Assembly: GCF_015163075.1 (NCBI RefSeq)
Contig: NZ_JADDXU010000001.1
Location: 806,001 to 870,000, forward strand
Source of the DNA: Streptomyces justiciae
GTDB lineage: Bacteria; Actinomycetota; Actinomycetes; Streptomycetales; Streptomycetaceae
Length of the DNA stretch: 64,000 nucleotides
Reading direction: 5' to 3'
The translations under genes and the position numbers were made by a program. Under the pieces are notes generated by a model. That model saw only the letters and a program-made list of their open reading frames with translations. It was not told where the DNA came from and did no database searches. Of the stretch, positions 26,449 to 34,906 are shown piece by piece (the stretch's first letter is position 1; every line of letters begins with the position of its first letter).

Positions 26449-28119
26449 TCACGCTACGGGGGTGTGTACATGGGCCGCGCCCTCGTGCCGGTCCTTGAAG
26501 CAGCGCGGGTCGTCCCACAGCAGCTGGATGTCCCGCGCCCAGTGATCGTCCCGGGAGTCCGCCTCGTCGCGCAACGCCAGGACGTGGCGCGGGAGTTCGG
26601 CGGGCGGGACATGCCGTACGTGGGTGTCGAGCGCGTCGAGGAACGCCGTACCGGGGCAGGTGTCACGGCAGCCGCCGGCGCCGCCGCAGCCCCGGCGGGA
26701 CCAGACGATCACCGGGGCGGGCGCGGTCAGGGAGTTCTTGAAGTGCTCGCGGGTGAGCGCGGCGTCGGGTGCGGCGGCGAAGCCGGTCAGGCAGGTGCCG
26801 TTCCTGCGCAGGGCGACGCGGAGTTCGCCCGGCTTCTCCGGGGAGTCGCAGGTGACGCGGTGGACCTGGCCGGTGCTGGCGCCGAGCCGGTTCCAGGTGC
26901 GGGTCAGGACATGCCGGGTGCCGCGGCCGCGGCGGGTGTGGTCGGTGACGACGACCGGGTAGGCGCAGCCGAGCGGGGCGTCGCCGGGCGCGCACGCCCA
27001 GCGGTCCACCGGCCAGTCCAGCCAGTCCCGCGGCAGCGAGAAGGCGATCAACTCGTCGCCGCCCGGCGTGAGATGACAGAACGCCGCGTCGATCCGGTCC
27101 TGGAGATAGCCGCACAGACCCGCCAGCGGAACGGTGTCGGAGGCGACCGGGTGCCGGCGTTCCCCGCTGTACACCGACACCTCCAACTGGACGTGGTCCT
27201 CGCCCGCTCCGCTGTGCCGGAGTTCGACGAGGATCGGCTCCCAGGCCGGGGCCGTGCCGCCCGGCGGGGCGGCGGGCGGGTGCAGCAGGGCGTCCAGCCG
27301 GTCGGCGAACCGGGTCACCGTGTCCGGGTCGTCGAGCTCGGCCTGCACGAACAGGGCCGCCGACCACAGGGAGTCGAAGCCGCCCGGCGGCGGATCGGGG
27401 TCCAGGTCGCCCGCCGCGTCCGCGTACAGCCGTACCGGATCACAGACCAGTCCGGTCCGTACGGCCTTCTCCACCAGCCCTCTCAACCGGCGCCGGGCGG
27501 CGAGCGGACGGCCCGCCGGCGGGACCAGGCCCTCCAACTCGGCGCAGTGGCGGGCGAACACGTCGGTGGGCAGCATCCGGCCGGTGCGGATGTCCCGGGC
27601 GCCGGCCGCCGCCGTGACCATGCCGACGACCTCGCCGGTCTCCACCAGCACCACGGCCGCCCCGCTGAACCCCGCGACCAGCGGCTGCCCGTGGCCGCTC
27701 CACGCCTCCAGCTGGATCCACTCACCGCCGACCCGGACCGGGCCCGTGGTGCGGTACTCGGCGAGCTGACCCTCGTCGTAACCCCTCGGGAAGCCGTACG
27801 CGATGAGCTTGCGGTCGCCGTGCGCGGTGTCCGCCGGGGCGAGGGCGGCCGGGGTGATCGGCACCTCCGCCGCCAGCTCCAGTACGGCGAGATCGCCCAG
27901 GTCGCTGGGGTGCCCGCCCCAGGCGCCGCGCGCCACCACCCGGGCCGGGACCGGGGCGGAGCCGGGGAGCTGCGGGAAGGACACGGTGACCGCGGCCTGG
28001 GTCTTCTCCTCCGGGACCACGTGCGCGCAGGTCAGCACCCGGTCCTGGGTCACCAGGAAACCCGCCCCGGCGACCTGGCCCGCGCACTCGATGCGGGCCT
28101 GCCACCCGGCGCCGTTCAT
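26449..28119 (-). CDS. Trypsin-like serine protease with VMAP-C domain
   Basis: A 556-residue protein without a signal peptide. The N-terminal trypsin fold has an intact triad: His33 in LTCAHVV, Asp76 in DLGDLAVLEL and Ser152 in AGFSGAAVV. From about residue 190 a helical region leads into a VMAP-C-type domain (about 260-520), marked by FSLPRDWLDWPVDRW, GCAYPVVVTDH and APVIVWSRRG. A Cys-rich patch, RRGCGGAGGCRDTC, is unusual. In VMAP systems the protease is thought to cleave an effector or partner after ATPase-dependent activation. The start ATG at 28119 overlaps the Trypco1 gene by four bases and the stop lies nine bases before MoxR. Confidence 0.88.
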   Translation of the reverse strand: MNGAGWQARIECAGQVAGAGFLVTQDRVLTCAHVVPEEKTQAAVTVSFPQLPGSAPVPARVVARGAWGGHPSDLGDLAVLELAAEVPITPAALAPADTAHGDRKLIAYGFPRGYDEGQLAEYRTTGPVRVGGEWIQLEAWSGHGQPLVAGFSGAAVVLVETGEVVGMVTAAAGARDIRTGRMLPTDVFARHCAELEGLVPPAGRPLAARRRLRGLVEKAVRTGLVCDPVRLYADAAGDLDPDPPPGGFDSLWSAALFVQAELDDPDTVTRFADRLDALLHPPAAPPGGTAPAWEPILVELRHSGAGEDHVQLEVSVYSGERRHPVASDTVPLAGLCGYLQDRIDAAFCHLTPGGDELIAFSLPRDWLDWPVDRWACAPGDAPLGCAYPVVVTDHTRRGRGTRHVLTRTWNRLGASTGQVHRVTCDSPEKPGELRVALRRNGTCLTGFAAAPDAALTREHFKNSLTAPAPVIVWSRRGCGGAGGCRDTCPGTAFLDALDTHVRHVPPAELPRHVLALRDEADSRDDHWARDIQLLWDDPRCFKDRHEGAAHVHTPVA

Positions 28120-28433
28120 GAACTCGACGGGGACCAGGTCAACTTGACGACGAGATGGCCCTCGGCCGTCCCCTTCGCGATGATCGCGCCCGTCTCGGCG
28201 GCCAGCTTCACCCCGAACTCGATCTCCACACCGTCCGGTTGGAGCGCGCCCTCGCGGAACACCCGCAGCGCCGCCTCGGCCGCCGAGCGGACCCCGTCGA
28301 GCGCGGCCTCGAACGTGCGGGCCGCCTGGACGGTCCCGTCCCGCGAGACCAGGCGCGACCCCGCCCCGTCGTCGGCGGCCTCCACCGCGACCACCGCACC
28401 GTCACCGGTCTTGAACTCGACCACGCCATCCAT
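28116..28433 (-). CDS. Trypco1-like protein (CU044_2847 family)
   Basis: A 105-residue protein: a beta-rich N-terminal half, the helix FEAALDGVRSAAEAALRVF, then a strand pair VEIEFGVKLAAETGAII. This pattern is that of the trypsin-co-occurring domain 1 family, small proteins found next to trypsin-like proteases in actinobacterial conflict systems, possibly as substrates or sensors. ATG 28433 follows GGGGG at a distance of five. Its stop overlaps the protease start by four bases. It is the first gene of the four-gene operon; the promoter should lie in the 101-base gap to 28534. Confidence 0.8.
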   Translation of the reverse strand: MDGVVEFKTGDGAVVAVEAADDGAGSRLVSRDGTVQAARTFEAALDGVRSAAEAALRVFREGALQPDGVEIEFGVKLAAETGAIIAKGTAEGHLVVKLTWSPSSS

Positions 28434-28534
28434 GACGCCCCCGTCGTGAGCTGTACCGAGCCGTCCCATTGTCCGGGACGACGGCACGCGTTGTCCCGGT
28501 TTCGGCACGCCGGGCTCCGAGGTCGCACGCGGGA

Positions 28535-29863
28535 TCACCGGTTCTCGCGGATCACGCCCAGTTCCGCCAAGTCCTGCGGCCGCACCCGGAGTTGTTCTGC
28601 GGTCGCCCGGACCTCCGCCGCCGGTCGCTTCAGGATCGCCGCGGCGAGTTCGGGGGCGATCACCGAGAAGTAACTGTCCGGTGTGGCCCAGGTGTTGCCG
28701 GGGGACGCGAGGGCCAGTGCGCCGCCCGAGCCGCCCTCGCCGATGAGGAGCGTGGTGACCGGGGTGCGGGCGGCGGTGACCGTCAGGAACAGGTCCGCGA
28801 TCGCCGCGCCGACGCCCTGCCGCTCGGCCTCCGCGTCATTGGCGGCACCGGGCGTGTCCACCAGCGTCAGCACCGGGATGCCGAGCCGGTCCGCCAGCCG
28901 GATCAGCCGGGTCGCGGTGCGGTAACCGGCCGGGCGGGTCGCCGTCCCGTCCTGCGCCGCGTACGCGACCGTACGGCCCTCCCGCTCGCCGAAACCGCAG
29001 AGCATGCCGGGGTCGACGCCGCCGCAGCGGTCGCCGGAGAGCGGCAGCCGGTGCGTGAAGTAGGCGTCCAAGTAGGCGGCGGCACGCGGCCGTTGCAGGG
29101 CGCGGGCCCGGCTCACCGCGTCCCAGCCGGTCGCGGGCAGGTCCGGCGCGCCGAGCGGGGCCGGCACCGGGGCCGGATCACCGCTCGGCCGGGTCAGCAG
29201 CCGCAGCCACCGCCCCAGCACCTCGCGCAGCTCGCCAGGGCGCACGACCGCGTCGACCGCCCCCGCCGCGAACTGCGCCTCCGCCGTGTACGCCGCCGGG
29301 TCCGCGTCCGCCGGACGGACCCGGGAACCGGCGAAGCCGACCTGGGCGCCGGGCAGGGCGAGGGTGACATCGGCACCGGCGCCGAGGGTCGCCCAGCCGC
29401 CGCCGGTCGTCGGGTCACGCAGGACGGCGATCTGCGCGAGGCCCGCCTCCCGCGTGAGCGCCGACTGGCGTGCCACCCGCTGGAGTTGGGTGAGCGCGAG
29501 CATGCCCTCCTGCATCCGGCTGCCGCCCGTCGCGACCAACGGGACGACCGGCAGCCGGTGTTCGCGCGCGTACTCGTACGCCGCCTCCAGTCGGTCTCCG
29601 GTACGGAGGCCTAGCGAGCCGCCGAGAAAGCCGAACTCGAACGCGATCAGCACAGCCGGGGTGCCCTCGACCCGCCCGGTGCCGCACACGACCGACTCCT
29701 TCTCCCCGGTGCGCTCGGCGGCGCGGGCGCGCGAGGCGTCGTAGCCCTGCCAGCCGAGCGGCCCGTCCGGCGGGAACTCGCCGCTGGGGTCGGGGAGTTC
29801 GGTGAAGGTGAAGTCGTCGGTGACGAGGGCGAGGATGTCGCGGGCGGAGAGGCGCTCAGCCAT
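28535..29863 (-). CDS. Fused carboxyltransferase (AccD-AccA-like or malonate-decarboxylase-like)
   Basis: A 442-residue protein with two crotonase-fold halves. The N-terminal half (about 50-215) has an AccD-like oxyanion region, GGSRMQEGMLALTQL, and GGGWATLGAGADV. The C-terminal half (about 255-430) has an AccA-like segment, LVDTPGAANDAEAE, and GEGGSGGALALASPGN. There is no zinc finger and no biotin-carboxylase or BCCP gene nearby. It could carboxylate acetyl-CoA as part of a split complex, or decarboxylate malonyl-CoA like the MdcD/MdcE pair; context with MatB and a MatC-like permease favours malonyl-CoA metabolism. It overlaps matB by eight bases, so it is translationally coupled. Confidence 0.8.
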   Translation of the reverse strand: MAERLSARDILALVTDDFTFTELPDPSGEFPPDGPLGWQGYDASRARAAERTGEKESVVCGTGRVEGTPAVLIAFEFGFLGGSLGLRTGDRLEAAYEYAREHRLPVVPLVATGGSRMQEGMLALTQLQRVARQSALTREAGLAQIAVLRDPTTGGGWATLGAGADVTLALPGAQVGFAGSRVRPADADPAAYTAEAQFAAGAVDAVVRPGELREVLGRWLRLLTRPSGDPAPVPAPLGAPDLPATGWDAVSRARALQRPRAAAYLDAYFTHRLPLSGDRCGGVDPGMLCGFGEREGRTVAYAAQDGTATRPAGYRTATRLIRLADRLGIPVLTLVDTPGAANDAEAERQGVGAAIADLFLTVTAARTPVTTLLIGEGGSGGALALASPGNTWATPDSYFSVIAPELAAAILKRPAAEVRATAEQLRVRPQDLAELGVIRENR

Positions 29864-31310
29864 TCAGGGCCCGCTTCATGATCTTGCCCATGTCGTTGCG
29901 GGGGAGGGCGTCCAGGTAATGGACGACGCGGGGGCGCTTGTGCGGGGCAAGGCGGCGGGCGACATGGTCCGCCAACTCATCTGCTCCCGGCGGTGATTGA
30001 GGGTCGGCCGGCACGATCCAGGCGACGATCCGCTCGCCCAGGTCCGCGTCCGGCTCACCCGTCACGGCCGCCTCCCGCACCCCCGGGTGCTCCAGCAGCG
30101 CGTTCTCGATCTCGCCCGCCCCGATCTTGTAACCCCCGCTCTTGATCAGGTCGGTGGCCTTGCGGCCGACGATCCGGACGTACCCGTCGGGATCGCGCAC
30201 CGCCATGTCGCCGGTGCGGAACCAGCCGTCCGCCGTGAACGCGGCGGCCGTCGCGTCGGGACGGTTGAGATACTCCGTGAACAGGTTCGTCCCGCGCACC
30301 TGGATCTCGCCCACCGTCTCGCCGTCGTACAACGTGATCGGCGCCCCGTCCTCCTCCACCAGCCGCAGCTCCACGCCCGGCAGCGGCACGCCGACGGTGC
30401 CCGCGCGCGGCTCCCCGTCCGCGCGCACGCTCGTGTTCATCAGCGTCTCCGTCATGCCGTACCGCTCGATCACCCGGCGGCCCGTCGCGGCCGCGATGCG
30501 CTCGTGGTCGTGCACGGGGAGGGCCGCGGAGCCGGAGACGAGCAGCCGGGCCCGGCCCAAGGCCTTCGCCAACTCCGGGTCGTCCGGGAGGGCTTGGGCG
30601 ATCCGGTGGTACATCGTCGGCACCCCGAACAGCATCGTCGCGCCGTCGTTCAGCTCCCGCGCCACGCCCTCCGTGGAGAAGCGGCCCAGATGGCGCACCG
30701 AACCGCCGCGCCGCAGCGGGCCCAGGGTGCCCAGCACGAGACCGTGCACATGGAACAGCGGCAGCCCGTGCACGAGCACGTCCTCGCCGGTCCACTGCCA
30801 GGCGTCGGCGAGCGCGTCCAGGGTCGACGCGACGGCCCTGCGGGGGATGACGGCGCCCTTGGGTGGGCCTGTGGTGCCGGAGGTGTAGACGATCAGGGCG
30901 GGGGATTCGGCGGACACGTCGGCGTCGAGGGCGGTCGTGGTGTGCGGTGCGGTGGCGTGTGTTTCCACGTCCAGGCGCTCCAAGTTCCGCAGGGGGAGCG
31001 GGAGTTCGTCGTCGGGCGCCGCCAGGACCAGGGTCGGTGTGCTGTCGGACAGGATGTGCCCGAGTTCCTTCTCCCCGGACTTGGGGTTGAGCGGTACGGC
31101 GGCGACACCGGCCTCCAGCGCCGCCACCACCGCCACCGCGGTCTCCAGCGCCGGTGTCGCCCACACCGCCACTCTGCCCGCCCCGCCGATCCGTCCAGCG
31201 AGGGCACCGGTGGCGGCGGCGAGTTCGCCGTACGTCAGGGAACGGTCGCCGAACCGCAGGGCGGGATCGTCGGTCCGGTCGGCGGTCAGGGCGGGGAAGA
31301 GCGAGGACAC
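29856..31310 (-). CDS. matB: Malonyl-CoA synthetase MatB
   Basis: A 484-residue acyl-CoA/AMP ligase that closely matches the Streptomyces MatB I recall. It activates malonate (and often methylmalonate) with ATP and CoA, forming malonyl-CoA. The adenylation motifs are present: P-loop YTSGTTGPPKGAV, GLPLFHVHGLVLG, ERYGMTET, TGDMAVRDPDG and the C-terminal Lys-containing NDMGKIMKR. GTG 31310 is preceded by AAGGAG. It sits between the MatC-like permease (68-base gap) and the carboxyltransferase (8-base overlap). Regulation probably comes from the divergent FadR-type regulator upstream of the permease. Confidence 0.93.
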   Translation of the reverse strand: MSSLFPALTADRTDDPALRFGDRSLTYGELAAATGALAGRIGGAGRVAVWATPALETAVAVVAALEAGVAAVPLNPKSGEKELGHILSDSTPTLVLAAPDDELPLPLRNLERLDVETHATAPHTTTALDADVSAESPALIVYTSGTTGPPKGAVIPRRAVASTLDALADAWQWTGEDVLVHGLPLFHVHGLVLGTLGPLRRGGSVRHLGRFSTEGVARELNDGATMLFGVPTMYHRIAQALPDDPELAKALGRARLLVSGSAALPVHDHERIAAATGRRVIERYGMTETLMNTSVRADGEPRAGTVGVPLPGVELRLVEEDGAPITLYDGETVGEIQVRGTNLFTEYLNRPDATAAAFTADGWFRTGDMAVRDPDGYVRIVGRKATDLIKSGGYKIGAGEIENALLEHPGVREAAVTGEPDADLGERIVAWIVPADPQSPPGADELADHVARRLAPHKRPRVVHYLDALPRNDMGKIMKRALNG

Positions 31311-31378
31311 GCGGCGTGCTCCTTCGTAGGGTCGGTCAGCTGCTGGTCAGGCAAGTGTTCACATCGGCTCGACGGGGT

Positions 31379-32731
31379 CTACCCCCAGCCCGGCACGACC
31401 ATCACCAGCCACACCGCCGCGGGGACCACCGCCACCACGATCCCTCCGTACATCATCAACTGCCGGAAGAAACGCTCACGGTCCACGTCCGGCGCCGCGG
31501 CCAGGACCAGCGCCCCGTTCGTCGAGAACGGGCTCACGTCCACGACCGTCGCCGACACCGCCAGCGCCGTCACCATGCCGACCGCCCCGATCTCGCCCTG
31601 CGCCAGGAACGGCACCGCGAGCGGGATCAGCGCCCCCATGATCCCCACGGAGGAGGCGAACGCCGAGACGATCGCGCCGATGTAGCAGAGCAGGACCGCG
31701 GCCAGCAGCGGCACGCCGATGCCGCTGACGCCCTCCCCGGCCCACGTGATGGTGCCCATCTCGTCCAGGACGCCGACGTAGGTGAGGACTCCGCAGATCA
31801 GCAGGACCGTGGACCAGGCGATCTGGCCGACCGCCTTGCGGCTGTCGTCGGGCCAGACGGTGCTCAGGACGACGGCGAGGGTGATGGCGGTCAGGCCCGC
31901 GTCGAGATCGAGGACGAGTACGGCGACGACCAGGGCGACGAGGGTGGTGAGGGTGGCGATACGGGCGGGGGTGAGGCGGATGGTGTCCGGTTCGGTCGCT
32001 ACGGCGGTGAGGGTGCCCGTGCCCGTGCCCGTGCCAGTGCCGGTGCCAGTGCCAGTGCCGGTGCCGGTAGCGGTGCCGCCGGTGCCGGAAGCGGGGGTGG
32101 CCGGCGGGGTGTCAGCCGTGGCCGTCCTGCCCAGTTTCGTGCCGCCGAACAGGACGAACACCACGCCCGCGATCACGATGTTGACCACCAGTGACGTCAG
32201 GAACAGGAACACCTCGTTGCCCGGCAGCTTCTCGCGCTCCACGATGCCGTTGACGATCGTGCCGTAGATGCTGATCGGCGAGAAGCCGCCGCCCTGCGCG
32301 CCGTGCACCACCATCGCGCCCATCAGCAGCGGGCTGATCCCGTAGCGGGCGGCGAAGCTCAGCGCGATCGGCGCGACGATCGCGACCGCGGCCGGACTGA
32401 CCGCGCCGATCGCGGTGAGCGCGGCGGTCAGGGCGAACATCACCCAGGGGATCAGCGCCACCCGCCCCCGCACGAGCCGGATCGAGGCGTGCACCAGCCA
32501 GTCGGTGGTGCCGTTGGCGCGCGCGATCGCGAACAGGTAGGTGACGCCGACGAGCACGACGAACAGGTCACCGGGGAAGCCGGCGAAGATGCCGTCCGCG
32601 TCGAGGTCGGCGACGAGTTCACCGACCACGAACGCGGCGGCGAAGGCCAGCGCGCCCATGTTGACGGAACGGGTGGTGGCGATGACGAACACCACGACGA
32701 GGACGAGGATCGAGATGAGTTCGGGGGACAT
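31379..32731 (-). CDS. MatC-like dicarboxylate (malonate) permease
   Basis: A 450-residue membrane protein with about 11-13 transmembrane segments. It begins with a MatC-type N-terminus (SPELISILVLVVVFVIATTR), the dicarboxylate carrier family of the ion-transporter superfamily. Two re-entrant-type motifs (IGAVSPAAVAIVAP and DVSPFSTNGALVLAA) lie in the two halves. A cytoplasmic loop (about 210-245) is a Gly-Thr dipeptide run encoded by hexanucleotide repeats. It probably imports malonate for MatB. ATG 32731 has GGGAG five bases upstream. It is the first gene of the permease-matB-carboxyltransferase operon and is divergent from a FadR-type regulator. Confidence 0.85.
   Translation of the reverse strand: MSPELISILVLVVVFVIATTRSVNMGALAFAAAFVVGELVADLDADGIFAGFPGDLFVVLVGVTYLFAIARANGTTDWLVHASIRLVRGRVALIPWVMFALTAALTAIGAVSPAAVAIVAPIALSFAARYGISPLLMGAMVVHGAQGGGFSPISIYGTIVNGIVEREKLPGNEVFLFLTSLVVNIVIAGVVFVLFGGTKLGRTATADTPPATPASGTGGTATGTGTGTGTGTGTGTGTGTLTAVATEPDTIRLTPARIATLTTLVALVVAVLVLDLDAGLTAITLAVVLSTVWPDDSRKAVGQIAWSTVLLICGVLTYVGVLDEMGTITWAGEGVSGIGVPLLAAVLLCYIGAIVSAFASSVGIMGALIPLAVPFLAQGEIGAVGMVTALAVSATVVDVSPFSTNGALVLAAAPDVDRERFFRQLMMYGGIVVAVVPAAVWLVMVVPGWG
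32013..32066. repeat. Hexanucleotide tandem repeat inside the permease gene
   Basis: Nine uninterrupted copies of GTGCCN (32013-32066), with further degenerate copies to about 32092. On the coding strand they encode alternating Gly and Thr in a cytoplasmic loop. Because the unit is six bases, copy-number change would keep the reading frame. Confidence 0.85.
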
Positions 32732-32772
32732 ACGGGCTCCCGTCTTTGGGTCCCGGAGCGGATGATTGGCTG

Positions 32773-32787
32773 AGTGGCTCAGCCACT
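32773..32787. promoter_or_regulatory. Palindromic operator, permease-proximal
   Basis: Perfect 15-bp inverted repeat AGTGGCT-C-AGCCACT, 41 bases upstream of the permease start. Bases 32775-32788 (TGGCTCAGCCACTT) recur exactly at 32868-32881. FadR-type regulators bind sites of this size; the divergent GntR protein is the obvious candidate. Confidence 0.6.
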
Positions 32788-32867
32788 TGGCCGCCACATC
32801 GCCGTATGGGGGGATGGCTGGTTAGCGTGGTGCCGACGGTGCGGCCCGTCAAGAGCTCAGGCAAAAT

Positions 32868-32896
32868 TGGCTCAGCCACTTTGCCACTAAGCCACT
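32868..32896. promoter_or_regulatory. Second operator with three GCCACT iterons, regulator-proximal
   Basis: TGGCT-C-AGCCA (32868-32878) runs into three GCCACT copies spaced exactly eight bases apart (32875-32880, 32883-32888, 32891-32896). It lies 87 bases before the FadR-type regulator start. The shared 14-base core with the site at 32775-32788 suggests one protein binds both promoters, with about 93 bp between centres, which would allow looping. Confidence 0.6.
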
Positions 32897-32983
32897 CATC
32901 CACGGGCTGCCCGACCCCCGTCCACAGCCCACCCGCCCACCACCCCACCCGGTGTTAGCCTCCCGACGAGAGAGGGGGACCTC

Positions 32984-33691
32984 ATGACCGACGCCCTGCG
33001 GCCCATGACCAAGCAGCGCCTCTACGAGCAGGTGCTCGACCGGCTCCGGCAGTACGTCGCCGAGTCCGGCCTGCGGGCCGGCGACCGCCTCCCGCCCGAG
33101 CGCGACCTGGCCCAGCGGCTCGGGGTCAGCCGGGCCTCGGTGAAGCAGGCGATCGTCGTCCTGGAGGTCCAGGGACTGGTCGAGGCGCGGCACGGCGGCG
33201 GCACGTATCTCGTCCGGGACAGCCTCGACGTCGAGCCCGTGGAGAAGCTGGTCGAGCGTCGGCGCAGGCTCCCCGACGTCCTGGAGGCCCGCGAGGCCCT
33301 GGAGACGAAGCTCGCCGAACTGGCCGCGGAGCGCCGCACCGACGAGGACCTCGCCGCGATGCGTCTCGCGCTCGCCCGGATGGCCGGCGAGGTCGAGGAC
33401 GGCGGTCACGGCATCGAGGGCGACCGCCTCTTCCACGCGGCGGTCACCGCGGCCGCGCACAGCAGCCTCCTCGCGGAGTTCATGCGCTCCATCGCCGACC
33501 AGATCGCCGAGAGCCGTACCGAGTCGCTGCGCCAACCCGGCCGCCCCGGCCGTTCGTTGGCCCAGCACCAGGCCATCCTCGACGCGATCGCCCTGCAACG
33601 CCCCGGGCAGGCGGCGGCCGCGATGCGCCGCCATGTCCGTACGGTGGCGAAGGTGCGGCTGCTGGACTGGGAGCCGGAGGGCGAGCAGTAG
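32984..33691 (+). CDS. GntR-family regulator, FadR subfamily (probable MatR-type)
   Basis: A 235-residue regulator. The N-terminal GntR winged helix (about 10-75) has the signature LPPERDLAQRLGVSRASVKQAI and the wing HGGGTYLV. The C-terminal all-helical FCD domain (about 90-225) holds likely metal/ligand residues in EGDRLFHAAVTAAAH and RHVRT. FCD proteins bind carboxylic acids through a metal, which fits malonate sensing. It is divergent from the MatC-like permease operon with two repeated operators between them. ATG 32984 follows GAGGGGG. Its ligand and operon control are inferred from position and by analogy to MatR. Confidence 0.87.
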   Translation: MTDALRPMTKQRLYEQVLDRLRQYVAESGLRAGDRLPPERDLAQRLGVSRASVKQAIVVLEVQGLVEARHGGGTYLVRDSLDVEPVEKLVERRRRLPDVLEAREALETKLAELAAERRTDEDLAAMRLALARMAGEVEDGGHGIEGDRLFHAAVTAAAHSSLLAEFMRSIADQIAESRTESLRQPGRPGRSLAQHQAILDAIALQRPGQAAAAMRRHVRTVAKVRLLDWEPEGEQ

Positions 33692-33731
33692 GCAGGCAAG
33701 CAGCAGGCGGGCAGGAGACCAGCGGTACCGG

Positions 33732-34766
33732 TCAAGGCGCCGCCGTCCTCACCACGTCCGCCACCACGCAGCTCACGTTGTCCGGGCCGCCCGCCTCGTT
33801 GGCCGCGCCGATCAGGGTGTGGACGGCCTCTTCCGGAGTGCCCGCGGTGGTGAGGGCGGTGCGGATGCGGGCGTCGGGGACGACGCTCGACAGGCCGTCG
33901 GAGCAGAGGAGGTAGCGGTCGCCGGGGGCCGTGTCATGGAGGCGGAGGTCCGGGGCCGCGGTGCCGAGGGCCTTGAGGAGGAGCGTGCGCCGGGGGTGGG
34001 ACGTGGCCTCCTCCGGGGTCAGCCGGCCCTCGTCGATCAGGGACTGGACGAGGGTGTGGTCGTGGGTGATGCGGAACAGGGCGCCGTCCCGCAGGAGATA
34101 GGCGCGGGAGTCGCCGATGTGGACCAGGGCGAGGCGGGAGTCGGTCCAGAGGAGGGCGGTGAGGGTGGTGCCCGAATCGCCATCGCCGGCGTCCCCCGCG
34201 CCGTGCACCGTCTCCTGAAGGAGGTTGAGCACGTCACCGGCCGGGATCTCCTGTGCCTCCAGTGTCTTCAGCGCTTCCACGGCCGCCCGGCTCACCGGCG
34301 CGCCCCCGGGCCCGAAGCCGTCCGCGACGGCGAGCACGCGGGTGCCCGCGTAGGCCGTGTCCTGGTTCTGGCGGCGGACGAGGCCGGTGTCCGAGTGGGC
34401 GGCGTAGCGCAGTTCCAGCATGGGGGTCTCGTCCCTTCGCCCGTCCGTCGTGAGGTGGTCGATCAGGAACTCGGCGAGGTCCCGGCGCTGGGCCGTCTCC
34501 GCCTCCACCTGCTGCCAGTAGGCGCGGATCTCCCCGGCGGCGGCCTCGGGTGTGAGCGCGCACACCTCGCGGATGCGGGCCAGCGGCATCCCGATCCGCC
34601 GCAGCCACGCCACCAGCCGGGCCTGCTCCAGCTGCGCCGCCGCGTAGTAGCGGTAGCCAGTGTCCGGGTCGACCCGGGCGGGGCGCAGCAGGTCCAGTTC
34701 GTCGTACAGCCGCAGGGCCTTGGGCGACAGCCGGCACGCCTTCGCGAAGGCACCGATCGTCAGCAC
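33732..34766 (-). CDS. MerR-type DNA-binding domain fused to PP2C phosphatase
   Basis: A 344-residue fusion. Residues 1-70 form a MerR helix-turn-helix (LTIGAFAKACRLSPKALRLY, then TGYRYYAAAQLEQARLV) with the dimerisation helix to about 105. Residues 115-344 are a PP2C/PPM Ser/Thr phosphatase. Motifs: DTGLVRRQNQD (metal Asp), VADGFGPGG (metal Asp-Gly), GDSGTTL, HIGDSRAYLL, CSDGLSSVV and GGPDNVSCVV. The metal ligands are kept. The layout suggests a DNA-bound phosphatase, or a transcription factor whose effector-binding domain was replaced by PP2C. No cognate kinase gene is adjacent, and it stands alone between two plus-strand genes. Confidence 0.85.
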   Translation of the reverse strand: MLTIGAFAKACRLSPKALRLYDELDLLRPARVDPDTGYRYYAAAQLEQARLVAWLRRIGMPLARIREVCALTPEAAAGEIRAYWQQVEAETAQRRDLAEFLIDHLTTDGRRDETPMLELRYAAHSDTGLVRRQNQDTAYAGTRVLAVADGFGPGGAPVSRAAVEALKTLEAQEIPAGDVLNLLQETVHGAGDAGDGDSGTTLTALLWTDSRLALVHIGDSRAYLLRDGALFRITHDHTLVQSLIDEGRLTPEEATSHPRRTLLLKALGTAAPDLRLHDTAPGDRYLLCSDGLSSVVPDARIRTALTTAGTPEEAVHTLIGAANEAGGPDNVSCVVADVVRTAAP

Positions 34767-34906
34767 GCGCCACCACCTCCCCTTCCGGTTCCCGTCCCCG
34801 ATGCTGGGGCTTCACCATGGGGGAAGGTCAAACGGGTTGCCGCGGTTGCGGGACCCCCGGTTAGCCTGCCGGGACTGCGCAAAACCCCGTCTGAAGGGAC
34901 CCACCC

